A stretch of DNA of 64,000 nucleotides from Gordius sp. MW1 (taxonomy: Eukaryota > Nematomorpha > Gordioida > Gordea > Gordiidae), in the NCBI GenBank assembly GCA_964036665.1, contig OZ038528.1, forward strand, positions 17,347,245 through 17,411,244. Reading direction: 5' to 3'. Under the pieces are notes generated by a model. The model was not told the DNA's origin. It saw nothing but the letters and a program-made list of their open reading frames with translations, and ran no database searches. This document shows, piece after piece, positions 47,377 through 58,576 of this stretch; the first letter of the stretch is position 1; each line of letters opens with the position of its first letter. The translations under genes were made by a program, and so were the position numbers.

Positions 47377-48741
47377 CAGTGGCGTAGCTAGGGAGGGGCC
47401 CGGGCTTCCCCAAGAGCAAAAACCGGGCCCCATGGGCCCCCCCCCCCCCAAGCGAAAAATCTTGGGCCCCTTAAGCCATTTTTTTTATCTTAATTAAGAA
47501 ACAATATAAAGATTATTATTATTGTTTCTGAATAAAAGTTTTAATTAAATATTACAAATAAAAATAAAGATGCTGTATAAGACAATAAAGGGTGAAAATT
47601 GTGTCAAATTGTTGAGTTGACATAATTAATATTAATTTAAAACCCGAGTTTTTTTTAATTAATTTCCACTTTACTTTTATTAATTAATATGAATAGCAAG
47701 CAATAAAGGCTTAACATGTTTCTAAAGCCCTTAGCTCCAAGCAATAGGTTAAATCAAATAGGTATTTAATCAAATTCTTTATAATACAAAAGATTTAGCT
47801 GCAATTTTTGATTTATTACCTTTTAAACGTATTAAAAAACCAAAAAAGTATGACACATTTTACTCTTTTGAATCTACTGATTCATTAATTGATTTCAAAA
47901 TTGATTTATATTATCCTATCATCGATAAAATAATAGCAGAATTAAACATAAGATTTTCGGAAATTAATTGTAATTTATAAGTCCTTAGAAGGTTTAAACC
48001 CTTCATCCCCTTTTTTTGATAAATCTCTTTTATCAGAAATAATTATTATCCTATCATCGATAAAATAATAGCAGAATTAAACATAAGATTTTCGGAAATT
48101 AATTGTAATTTATAAGTCCTTAGAAGGTTTAAACCCTTCATCCCCTTTTTTTGATAAATCTCTTTTATCAGAAATAATTAACCATTATGAATTAAAACTG
48201 GAAGATTGCGAAATAGAAATGGCAAAAAATTATGTCATATTATAACTCTTTATCTTCGAATAAAATAAAGTGCAATGATATTTTTTCACTTATTAAAATT
48301 TTGCCCTCAATAGTGTTTCCAAATTTTATTATTTTGATTAAAATAATTTTAACTATCCCAATAACTTCATGTTCATGCGAAAGATCGTTCTCATTGCTAA
48401 AACGGATTAAAACTTATCTTCGTTCCACAATTAGACAAGATAGGTTATCTTCCTTAGCTTTATTGAGCTTACAACATGACTTTATAAATGTTATTCCCCC
48501 AGATGATATTATAAATTCGTTTGCAACATCGAGTAAAAGGCGTAATGAACTACTATTAAAAGACTAATTTTAATTTTAATGAAAAATTATCTGGGCTTTT
48601 AAACTTGTTTTAAACTTTTTAGCACTTTCAAAATATATTAAAATGTTATTAAATTTACGAAAATTCCATTCTGGATTCAATTTAATTGTCCATCTTACAT
48701 GCTTATTGTTTAACATATCTTGCATATTTTTGTACCACATG
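47377..48741 (+). mobile_element. decayed hAT element with ZMYM-type transposase
   Basis: Starts CAGTGGCGTAGCTAGGGAGG, a classic hAT end. The right end is tentative: ACCACATG at 48741, followed by TACATATA (48742-48749), which matches the TACATATG before the left end at 7 of 8. It includes GGGCCCC-rich tracts and the transposase remnant at about 47790-48567. Confidence 0.7.
47790..48567 (+). pseudogene. hAT transposase remnant (ZMYM1-like C-terminal part)
   Basis: Successive open stretches in shifting frames: FDLLPFKRIKKPKKYDTF (from about 47799), IDLYYPIIDKIIAELNIRF, a block ending EDCEIEMAKNY, then the C-terminal dimerisation region with CSCERSFSLLKRIKTYLRST and RLSSLALLSLQHDF (48232-48567). 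These motifs are typical of hAT transposases related to ZMYM1, which cut and paste DNA. A 135 bp segment is duplicated in tandem (about 47911-48045 and 48046-48180), breaking the frame. The N-terminal zinc finger and catalytic core are not visible. Confidence 0.85.
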
Positions 48742-48749
48742 TACATATA

Positions 48750-49138
48750 AAGCCAATAGTTTTCCAAAAAATAGTTTGTACACCATTTTTTCCCCTTATA
48801 AGTTTGATAAATTAATATTAATAACCGATTCCTAAATTTTATCCAATTGTTAACGCATCAAAACTTTCAAGGGATAAAAATCCTAAAAAAATTCATTATG
48901 TTTGTCTTTAAACGCTAAGTTGTTCTGTGCATCTCACATCTCTAATTTCATCTATAATTATTAAATAAAATTTTGAAGCCGTTAAATTTAGTTCATTTTA
49001 ATTTTTAGGTGGTGTAAAAGGGGGGGGGGGTGGTTGTGCAAATATATCTATAATCTCAAGGGACAATAACCATGGGCGTTCTTCCATCTTGACCTGGGGA
49101 GTGCCCTATCTTGACTAATCTCTTTTGTTTTCATTACT
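48750..49138. other. between hAT and RTE debris, no gene recognised
   Basis: AT-rich, with a G run at about 49021-49030 and a CCATGGGCGTTC string at about 49069 that may be a lone end of the GGGCGTAGCCAGG family. Confidence 0.4.
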
Positions 49139-50094
49139 TTATCGACTCGCCCTTTCCACGTGACACGGGGTCGTCCTCTTCCACGGTACCTCCATGTCCA
49201 GTACTTTTCCATTTACGTCATTCGTGTACCACCTTAGCCGATTTTCGTTAATCATGTCCGCCATAGGTTGAATACCCATTTTTGTCATGAGCAGGTCATT
49301 CGTCATATGGTCGAGCTTAGTAAGGCCCAAGCTCCAACGTATCATTCTCATATCTGTGGCTTGTAATAGCTTTCCTTCCGTGGTGTTTAATGCCCATGTT
49401 TCATTTCTAGAGAGTAAAAGTTGCCGGCCTTACCCCAAATTGGTTAGCCGATCTCCACCTCGTTTTCCAGCCTTGTTATTAAGATCCTTTCTATAAACTT
49501 CAAGGAGTGGCAAGTTAGCTTGATACCTCTGTAATTGCCACAGTCTTGGGGGTCTCCTTTGCCTTTAAATAAGGGTATAATCGTGATTGCTCTCCATTGA
49601 TTAGGAATTTGCTCTTTTACAAATATCTTGTTAAGAAGGTTCATCATGTGGTGACTCCTTTACGACATCCGAGCAATGCTGCCATAGGTATTCCATCTGG
49701 TCCATTTGCATTTTCTTTTTGCATTTTGTTCATTTGTGTCCTAACTTATTCCTCTTAAAAGAGTTCGACCATACTTAGATTTGGCTCATTGGGTAGGGAA
49801 TCCTTGTCATTTACAATATTCATAAGGTTAAAATCTCCTTTTCATCACATCCTTCTGCTTGATAAGGTTTACCCTTCTCGTTTTTGACTATTTTAAGAAC
49901 TCAAACATCGCAACTTTTCTTTTCCCTTATCTTGGCCAATTTGTACATAAGCCTATCGCCCCCTTTATGAACCAGTTTGTTTGCCATCTCGGTGTACGCG
50001 GCATTCTTCGCTTTGCAACGGCCTTTTTTGCGGTCCTCTTTGCGCCCCTATACTCTTGATAATTATTCGACTTTTTTTGATTTATGCCGCCGTC

Positions 50095-51795
50095 TAGTGT
50101 TTCATTCTCGTCTCGGTCTCGAAACAAAATCTCATCTCGGGTGCGATTATTAAAATCGCGATCTCGTCTCGTCCTACAAAAATCTCGTCTAGGCGAAAAT
50201 TCTGTCTCGACTTTTAAAAATCATTATAGCATATATATTTTTTCTGTGACTTATAAATTATTATATAAAATATAAATTGGTCATAATGAAACCAAATTTT
50301 TATCATAAACTCCTAAACACAAGACAGATTGCTAACTTAAGGTAGGAACGATTAATATAGATGTTACATACTACTTGACTCGAAGATCTAAAGTTTCTAA
50401 TTAATAACTTTTATTTCCTGGCTAAGGCTCAATTAAAGGATAAAGTTTCATAATATCACATAATGAATTTATTGAGATCTTATATAATAACGTTCAAATA
50501 ATGACAAAAATGCGAACGTAAACTACAATTTTAAAAATATTCTAATTATTTATAACAAGTAATTATCTGAACATTGCAAATACAATTAAATAGGCATTAT
50601 TGATGGAAAAACATAAAAGTTTGAGATCTTACGGTGATTGCACATATATAATTTAACTAAAGTTCTTAAATATAAAATTTAAACAATTTTATCATAGTGT
50701 AACATCCCATTATATATAACAAAATATTTACTTAATTATTATTAATTGTCGCATAAAATAATTACGTACAAATAAAGTTTATGTTCATATATTTTAATTT
50801 ATTAATAAATTGCAGCATTTTGCAAAAAATTCAGTGAAGTTGAATGCATCAGCTAAGCCTACATTCGTAAAATGCTATGAATGTGATGGCTTGAAAATTG
50901 TTGAGGTGTGCCATGAGTTTAGGTATAGCAAGCTCCTGACAGATTCACGAGTTAATCAATCAGGATGTTTTCAAATAGTAAGAGACGCCTTCAAAAACAA
51001 TCTTTCGGCAGGCATCGAGGTCGCCGGGGTGCTCAGAAAATCTCTAGTTGCAAGATTGGGAAAGTTATTTTTGTTAATCAACTAATTATATAGTAGAAAC
51101 AATTATTTTGTCATTTTTGGAGAATATGTTTGATATAAAATAACTGTTAAATTCTTAGATTTTCTGAAGCATCTAGGTTGGGTGAAAAAAAAGTTTTTAA
51201 GCAGTTTAATTCCTTATTAACTTGAGTAGGTTAGTAAAGGTAATAGTAATCCATATGATGGTAACGTTTAAATGTCGTTGAAGACCTGAAGTATTGCTAT
51301 CTTATTTTTACGGCTTTAAAGCACAATTTACACTTCTTCATTTTATTTGATTCATTCTTGGATACTGTGAAATGTTTGAGCAGCTTGCTCTTTTTTGAGT
51401 TGGATGATGAACTTTTTGCGAAAATCTTTATATTATATAATAATGCTATACAAATAAGTAATAATACATAATTAATTGTTCATATATTTTAAGGGCCACT
51501 AATACTATGTTGTCTATTGAATAAGATTTTATTACATATTTGAAATTTGCGCGAAGCGGATAATTAGGCGCCTAAGTAATTTAATATCAAAAGTTTCAAA
51601 ATCATATTAATTTGCATTTAATATCCTAAATGCAAATCTCATAAAATATTCTTAATTAGCTAAATTATGTCTCAATAGTTAAAATAAAAATTAAAGCCGA
51701 GATCTTGTTGATAAAATCTCGTCTCGAGGTAAAAATTCTCGTCTCGATCTCGACTTAATTTTTCAAATTCTAGTCTCGTCTCTGTTTCTCGGGGT
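50095..51795. mobile_element. 1.7 kb insertion with CTCGTCTCG arrays at both ends
   Basis: Splits the RTE linker. Arrays of TCTCGTCTCG/TCTCGAC text lie at 50105-50215 and 51715-51795, in the same orientation at both ends. Exact ends and target duplication are not clear; AGTGTTTC and GGGGTTTC flank the arrays and may be a decayed 8 bp duplication. It contains an unrecognised open stretch at 50810-51085. The layout resembles the other subterminal-array elements of the window. Confidence 0.6.
50810..51085 (+). CDS. unrecognised open stretch inside the CTCGTCTCG element
   Basis: I do not recognise this. It is read from a TTG with no ATG at that position, and spans 91 codons. It includes FVKCYECDGLKIVEVC, two Cys pairs that could be part of a zinc-binding site, and a basic C-terminus. 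Its composition is more protein-like than the surrounding AT-rich DNA, so it may be a transposase or exon remnant. It ends with TAA at 51083-51085. Confidence 0.3.
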   Translation: MQHFAKNSVKLNASAKPTFVKCYECDGLKIVEVCHEFRYSKLLTDSRVNQSGCFQIVRDAFKNNLSAGIEVAGVLRKSLVARLGKLFLLIN

Positions 51796-52829
51796 TTCCG
51801 CTTTAGATTTTTCTTTCTTTCGATGAAATCCCTAACCGATTGATCTTAAGACCATAATTCCCTATTCATAGCTGTGCCTCCTTTTGTTTGTCCTAGAACA
51901 CGAATCGCCGTTTCCTTTATGTCCTTAGATAGCGTCTCCAACTTCCTTGCACCCAAGAGTGACGAGACTTTATGATGGTATTTTTCGTTTGTCGACGTTT
52001 CCTTTAGCCTTTCGTATCGAATCCGTGGTTCATAGACCTTTCTTCTTTCGAGAAATACTGTTCTGTCAAAATTCATAACAAGAGGACGATGTTGCCTGGG
52101 GATTTCTTCTCCCGGTATTACTTTGCAATCCTTGATAGTCCATAAGTCCTTTCACCATATAAGCAAATATTCAATTTGACTAAATTTCCCACTTCTATAG
52201 GTCACACTCGCGTTTTTGAAAATAGGTGTTAACGATCGCTATGTCATATGCTTGGGATACTTGGAAAAGTTTTCCCCTTCTTTGTTCTTCCGACCATGCC
52301 CATAGCCTCCATGATTGCGTTCATACCCGAGGCGATCTTTTTCTACGTGAGCGTTGAAATCCGCCCCAATAACTAGTCTTTCTTCCCGTTCGATTCCTTG
52401 TATTTCCTTTTCCAATGAATCGAAGGATATCTCTTTCTCTGATTCCATACACCCCATTTAGGGAGCAAACGCGCACATAACGGTTAGTACCCTTGATCTG
52501 CAATCTTCACCCACTTTAGCCTGTAGGAACAAAGCTTGACATCCACCACCTTGTCTTTGAACGATTGGCTTAGAACGATACCTATCCCGTTTCCACGATG
52601 TGGTGACCCACTGTAGAATAGCTTGTAGTTCTCCTAACTCCCGAGCTCTGGTTCAATTCCACCTCGTCTCTTGTAGGCAAGCGATGTGTACCTTTCTTCT
52701 TTTTAGCATCCCCGTCAACGTTCCCACATTCCAGCACGTTATTCTCATTCTTTCCACAACTAATTTCCTTAACCACCTTCGCTGTGAGTTAGGCAGTAAC
52801 CCTAGTGTATTTTTCGTTATATGGTCGAG

Positions 52830-54140
52830 CTTAGTATACCCCAAGCTCCACCGTATCATTCTCATCTCTGTGGCTTGTAATAGCTTTCCTTCCGTGGTGT
52901 TTAATGCCCAAGTTTCACTTCCATAGAGTAACACCGGCCTTACGATGGATTCGTTAGCTTTGCTCTTCAACCATATTGGCATTTTTTGTCGCACATTACA
53001 CCGGATATACTTCGCCATTTAAGCCATTCTTTTTGGATCCGGGCATTGACATCTGTTGCGCAACCTCCCTCTTGATGTAGCATCGAGCCGCGGTATGTAA
53101 ACCTGTCTACTTTTGGGTACTTTAGTGATCATCCAGCGATGGGGTGCTTGTACCGTTCATTTCCATGTATACCGTTTTTCGATCATTGACCTTTAAACCA
53201 TATCCAGCTAAGCGCTTCGACCACTTTTCGGCTTCTTCGAATACTTTCTCCCTTGTTTCTTCGCATAGTACTCAGGCGCGTAGCCAGGATTTTCTCCAGG
53301 GGGGGAAAGCTGGCAAAAATTTTTTTTACATATTATTTGTAAAAAATAAAAATTAAACAACCAAAAAGTCGGGCTCGCTGCTGGGCCCACTCGGCTAAGG
53401 GGTCGGGCAGGCTACCGTTTTAAATTGAGATTTTCAGTATTTTTTGTCACTTTCTATTTATAAAAATTCTAGAATTAGATCAAATTTTTTTGAAAATAAG
53501 ACAAAATTAATTCTTGAAATTTCAAATCGTCATTTTGGGCCCGGCTGTTCGGACAGCGTTAGTGAATTGGGCAATTAAAGAGTTTTGGCTGGCCTTGGCA
53601 GGCAATTTAGTAATCAAACCGTGATGGGTTCCAGCAGAAAATTTTAGACAAATATGATAAATGATAAGAGTATTAAAATTATATAGAATGAGGAACATTA
53701 TAATAATCGCTTAGTTATCTACTTCCTGGGGTGGTCGGTTCAAGGGAAATAAATGTTCAAACAAGTTTTTTGTTTAGAGCAATTTTCACAATCATATTCG
53801 GAAAATTTACAATGCATTTTCTCAAAAATTAAATCAAAAAAATTTAATGTATATATTATGTTTCTAGGTATTTATAAGTGTCTTAAAGTCTTTGATGTAA
53901 CTAAACTATAATAATTTAACCCATTTAATTTAGTTATTAATCAAAAAAAATTCAAATTTTTGCCGGGGGAGAATTTCCCTTCCCCCCCTTTTCATTTAAG
54001 CCACTGATAGTACTATATCATCGGCATATAGCATACACCATGGCGATGGCTTTTGACAACTACCTTAATTCCGAGACTTAGTATCGAAGTACCTACGACG
54101 AGCAGTTTACGCATGCATACACGGTCTTTTAAATCCTATT
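52830..54140 (-). pseudogene. second RTE-like copy, RT C-terminal half
   Basis: On the - strand: MLYADDIVL at about 54035-54007, continuing after a 734 bp hAT insertion with CEETREKVFEEAEKWSKRL (53264-53200), then FTYRGSMLHQEGG (about 53100), then RPVLLYGSETWALNTTEGK and ATEMRMIRWSLGYTKLDH (52950-52830). The last block runs directly into the endonuclease start of the neighbouring copy. It carries the YADD catalytic motif but is split and frame-shifted. Confidence 0.85.
53273..54006. mobile_element. hAT-type element splitting the RTE YADD region
   Basis: Starts CAGGCGCGTAGCCAGGATTT, ends TTTCATTTAAGCCACTG, flanked by a perfect 8 bp duplication ATAGTACT (53265-53272 and 54007-54014). 734 bp. 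Its interior (53750-53960, - strand) is homologous to 19565-19800 and 55200-55420, so a longer family with at least three copies exists here. Confidence 0.92.
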
Positions 54141-54194
54141 TTACACCCGACCTTTAAACTAATTTCTGATTCGTTTGGTCCTGCATACAAAAAC

Positions 54195-55155
54195 GTGTGC
54201 GATTGGGAAAGGCAATGCAATGCATTCAATGCGACAAGTATGTCATAATAGTTCCAGAGATATTTGCTGTGCCAGACTCAAGATTGGACATCTGCCTCGA
54301 TACAACGAGCATAATTACAGTTTTACTGCTGTTATTGTTTTACCGGTCTAAGCGATTTCAATTAGATGCTTCAGTCGAGACGCAGCTCTTTTAAAGTATA
54401 GGATATCCATTGGGGTGCCGTGAACCATAATAACAGACAGAGGACCCAAATTCCAATCAACCTTGTTTAAACATCTATCCAATCTTCTTGGCATCCATGT
54501 GAAAGCAACAACGGCATACCACCCACAACAAATGGGATGGTAGAACGTTTCTATTGCCAACTCAAAAGCTTTATCACTGCGAAAGAAGACATCACCAGAT
54601 GTTCATAGTTATTAATCCTCATATTCCTCGTCGTACAAAACACAATCAAAAAGGACCTATCTCCTCTACGTTTACCGGAAGATTTCATACAATCATTAGA
54701 CTTATACACAAATACTAGCGATTTTCGCCGAAGTCTATCACAGCATTTTGATAAGGTTGTTATACAAAATCACGCCAATAAACAACGAATCTCTGACAAT
54801 TTGTAGTTAAATCCATAGGTTTTTATCGTGATACACAAAGTACGTAGTGCCTTAACCCCACACTATGAAAACCCCTTAAAGTCGTTAAAAAAACTAAATA
54901 TTTTATCCTAGAGCTTGAGAGGAGAAAAGATAACATATCAATCGATCGCTATAAAACGTCCTATTTTGAACCTAAAAATTTTAAATCCGGCGTCAAGTAA
55001 GAACTCTCATCCTCTAAACAAGCCTAAAATTTCTTTTCCAACCGCACCCACAATCTCTTCTCTTACTTTCAAGTCAACCACAACCAATTTCATGTCGCCT
55101 ATTACCAAGTTTGGTCCCCAAGGTTACTGGCCAAAGAATGTTATTAATTATGTAT
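54195..55155 (+). pseudogene. Gypsy integrase-to-C-terminus relic
   Basis: Fragment of the same kind of pol as the element at 59513. Successive blocks in shifting frames: QCIQCDK (zinc-binding Cys pair), FAVPDSRLD, TDRGPKFQS then AYHPQQ and MVERFYCQLKSF (integrase DDE region, about 54430-54590), FRRSLSQHFDKVV, then a C-terminal HYENPLKVVKKTKYFILELE with ISIDRYK. Stops and frame changes break it at several points. No LTR is recognised. Confidence 0.85.
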
Positions 55156-55158
55156 AAA

Positions 55159-55620
55159 CAGGCGCGTAGCCAAGGAGGAGAAAATCGGAACTTTTCCTTC
55201 CCCTCGACCAAAATTTGAATTTTTTTTTGATCAAATTAGATTAAATGGGTTAAAATATATAGTTTAGTTGAATAAAAGATTTTGAGACACTTATACAAGC
55301 CTTGAAACATAATATATACATTCACTTTTTCGAATTTAATTTTCGATTTAATGCATTGTAAAATTTCCGAATATGTTTTTAAAAATTGCTATGAAAGAAA
55401 ACTTGGTTGAACATTTTTTCCCCGTAAAAACATTGGACCGCTCCATTGCTAAGAAGTAATTAAGCCTTTATGTTTAAAATAGTAATTAATTTCTTATATA
55501 TTTCTGTAGTATTATTTACTACTCTGAAATACGCTGAAGCTTTATTATGCAAATATGATAAACTTAAAACATATGATAACAATCATACTAGGAACAACGA
55601 ACTTAAACGTATATATAAAT
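55159..55620. repeat. copy of the CAGGCGCGTAGCC hAT-type family
   Basis: Begins CAGGCGCGTAGCCAAGGAGG after TGTATAAA. 55240-55500 matches 19590-19860 and, in reverse, 53750-53960, with shared text such as AAACATAATATATACATT. The right end is not located. The signal-peptide-like open frame at 55470-55754 overlaps its tail and has no family resemblance. Confidence 0.55.
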
Positions 55621-56909
55621 ACAACGTATTAATATATTATATTACATTTCTCTTAATTTTAAAAATTTCACTCATCATGAAAACGCACAGGTTCCTTCGA
55701 AATTCTTGTAGACCGTCTTATAGTAGCTGGATTTTCAGCTATATCAATGTTTAATTCACGATTCGCTTTCATCGGTGTCTCTACATTTGGCATAAACTCG
55801 GAACGTAGTCTAAATTTTAACTAGTCGGCATGTTTTCTTCGTATTCCCTTATTTGTGCGGACAAGATAAGAATAATGGTTTTTCCGTTCAATAATCACTC
55901 CTTTATGCCAACCTGATTTTGTTTCATTTAGAATCCACACTGGGTCCCCAACGGTAAATTCTCTATTTCGTCATGCGATCGTGTTCGTGATACAGTTTTT
56001 GTTTCCACACGTTTTCCTTCATTTTCCTTCTTGGGTCAATCTTGATCAAATCGATAGCTGTTTGTAACCTTCTCCCAATAATCTGCAGGTGCTTTTCCAG
56101 TAGACGCTTGAGGCGAATTCGGAAAACACATAAGAACTTGCTGAAGGCATAATTCTTTGTCTAACATCTCCTTTCTTCCTGCCCAATATCGACTTTTTAA
56201 TGTATGTATAATTCTTTCAGCTAGTCCATTAGTTTTAGGGTGATAGGGAGTAGATTTTATATGTTTAATATTATTCTGAAGACAGAATTTATGGTATTCA
56301 ATCCCGGCGAATTGTGGTCCATTATCGGACACTATCTGATATGGTATCCCAAAACGACAAAACCAATTGCGTAAATGATTAATTATAACGGATGATGTTG
56401 TTGCAAGGTCGCCAATTCAACCCATTTCGATAGAGAGTCAATTAAAACTAACCACCATCTGCCTTACATGGGCCCTGCTATATCGATATGAACGCGCTCT
56501 CATACTCGATCATTCAAACTCCATGGATGCAAAGGTATTGGCTTTTCTATTGGTCTCAACTCTTGACATCCGTCACAGCCTTTAACATATAAATCTATGT
56601 CACGATCCATCGCAGGCCAGTAGACGTAATACCCTGAAATATTACGCATTCCCGTTATGCCCGGATGACCTTGTTGTAAAATCTTTAACACAAGTCTTTG
56701 TAGGCTTTATGGAATTATTAAACGATCCCCAAAAATAAAAGGCCATCTTCATAAGAAATTTCGTCTCTCTTATTATAATACGCTTTCAATATAAAATTTC
56801 GACACATCTATTCGCCAATTCCTTTCAATAGCGCATAGTTCTCGACACCCAATAACCGTCCAAATTGCATTCTTCAACATCTCCTTATTTAATGTCAAAT
56901 CATCCAACA

Positions 56910-57443
56910 TTAATAAACCGATATTATTGATGCATTCGATTCTTCGTCACTATCATGTATCGTTAAACGGGATAAAGCATCAGCACATTGATTCTCCTTA
57001 CCCATACGATATTTGATGTCAAATTGATAGAAATTCAAAAATAAGGCCCAACGTACTAGCCTATTATTTACCATTTTTGGTAAATCCCGATTACATCCGA
57101 ATAACCGCTCCAAGGGTTTGTGATCGGTTGTTAAAGTAAAATGTCTTCCCCGAAGATATTGATTAAACTTTTCAACCCCGTAAATGATCGCACGAGCTTC
57201 ACGATCAATGGTAGAATATCTTTTTTCGGCATTGCTTAAAATTCGGGATGCATAAGCGAGCGGTTTCTCCGAACCGTCAGGAAATTTATGAGATAAAACG
57301 GCGCCGAACCCCGTCTCCGATGCATCTACTGCAAGGTCTTGTGGCAACGTAGGCATATAAGGAACTAAAGTATCAGAAGATGACAGCAGTTTCTTAACAT
57401 CGTCAAAAATTGTCTGATCTGTAGCCGTCCATTTCCACATCAC
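56910..57443 (-). pseudogene. Gypsy RNase H fragment
   Basis: Open stretch of 177 codons with DASETGFGAVLSH (first catalytic Asp), YSTIDREARAI (Glu), TTDHKPLERLFG (Asp) and the typical end QCADALSRL. It degrades the RNA strand of the hybrid in reverse transcription. The frame is intact over the domain itself. Confidence 0.88.
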
Positions 57444-57900
57444 GGAAGAACCGGTCAGTGCATGTAAGGGTGCACATTTTCATGTACCCTAGGAATAAAG
57501 GTTCTTGATAATTCACCAATCCCAAAAATGATCGTAGTTCTTTCTTGTTAGATGGTACTTTAAATTTACTTATAGCATCTACACGTTCGTCAGTAGGGTG
57601 AATACCAGCTGAATCAATTTTGTGCCCCAAATAAATTACGAAATCTTGGAAAAATTTCACTTTTACCTTCTTCGCTTTTAAACCGGCATTTTGCATCCTC
57701 ATTAGTACTTCATTTAAATTTTTTAAGTGATCATTTTGGTTTATACTTGTAACAATTATATCGTCCAATAGTACTCCAGTCTGCGGAATTCCATCTAATA
57801 AGTTTTCCATATATCTTTGAAAAAGATTTGGTGCCGTCGCTAAACCAAATGGCAAACGTTTGTACCTAAAATGACCAACATGCGTAGCAATTGTTAACAA
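57403..57900 (-). pseudogene. Gypsy reverse transcriptase fragment
   Basis: Open stretch of 165 codons covering the RT palm: GHFRYKRLPFGLATAPNLF, the V-L-L-D-D-I-I-V catalytic segment, YLGHKIDSAGIHP and SNKKELRSFLGLVNY. A frame change after the last block joins it out of frame to RNase H. The catalytic Asp pair is kept; the preceding Tyr is Leu. Confidence 0.85.
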
Positions 57901-58576
57901 ATGTCTACTCTATTCATCTCCACCATTTGTAAGTACGTATCATGCAAATCTATCACGGTATATTTCTCACCACCTGCTATTTTTGTAATTAAATCATCAA
58001 ACGTTGGCAGCATATGATCATTGGTACTAAGGTAAGGGTTTAAAGTAACTCAAGTCCCCACAAATTCGAATAGAACCATTACCTTTAATAACATTTACTG
58101 TTGGTGTGATCCATTTAACTTCACTTATAGATGGGTCCACACGTTCAAAAATGTCTTCCCCCTTTAACCTTTTTAATTCCATTTCTACTTTGTGTCCTAA
58201 AGGAAAAGGTACCCTTCGGGTGTGTAATGCTATTGGCTGGGATTCATCTTCTAAAAAGATTTTAACTTTATAATTCTTAATAATTCCGGGGCCATCGCGC
58301 TTGATACTGTCTAAGTAATTGGGAATCTAATTCATTTTGTATTTTGTCGATTGAAACCTCTCCTGGAAGGTCAAGGCTAAACGCTTTTATATAATCAAGA
58401 CCAAAGATCGCCCCTTCGTTTGCTGTTGTAACAACTACAGGTAATATTAAAGCTTTTAGACCCAGTTGAACTTTAATTTTCGTTTTTCCTAACATTAGTA
58501 TAGGATGATCTCCAAAAGATCTTAATTTTGGGCATTCTTCGAGAGCTGGATCATAAATCAAATTATAAATTTCTTT

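Larger units (their letters stand above)
49139..52800 (-). mobile_element. RTE-like non-LTR retrotransposon, endonuclease to RT
   Basis: Read on the - strand. The endonuclease start lies near 52750 (RITCWNVGTLTG then CLQETRWN), with endonuclease blocks following (LVIGADFNAHVEKD at about 52380-52325). A linker with SVRDFIERKKNLKRK (about 51840-51795) is interrupted by a 1.7 kb insertion and resumes with AYTEMANKLVHKGGDRLMYK near 50000. The RT start NYRGIKLTCHSLK is at about 49530, then a gap to the C-terminal MRMIRWSLGLTKLDH at 49351-49280. The core RT palm is deleted between 49440 and 49350. Several stops and frame changes make it non-functional. The family resembles elements often annotated as craniofacial development protein 2-like. 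Confidence 0.85.
55755..58560 (-). mobile_element. decayed Gypsy retrotransposon pol (no LTR seen)
   Basis: On the - strand, in order: a protease/RT-N region (58561-58277), RT (57900-57480) with RYKRLPFGLATAPNLFQRYM and VLLDDIIV, RNase H (57440-56930) with VDASETGFGAVLSH, YSTIDREARAI and TTDHKPLERL, integrase zinc-binding HPGITGMRNI...CDGCQELR (56690-56500), the integrase core with SDNGPQFAG and YHPKTNGLAERI (56332-56200), and a C-terminal VGDPVW-type domain (about 55950). The RT motif is L-L-D-D where the family norm is Y-L/V-D-D. Stops and frame changes at 57903, about 57480, 56700 and about 56480 inactivate it. It resembles K02A2.6-type Gypsy elements. At 58561 it abuts the minisatellite family. 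Confidence 0.9.

Noticed and set aside
53144..53390. Frames of 60-70 codons across the RTE/hAT junction
   Set aside because: Chance frames spanning the inserted hAT end.
55470..55754. 94-codon frame with signal-peptide-like N-terminus
   Set aside because: Its DNA overlaps a repeat family also present at 19815-19860, with no protein match or exon context.
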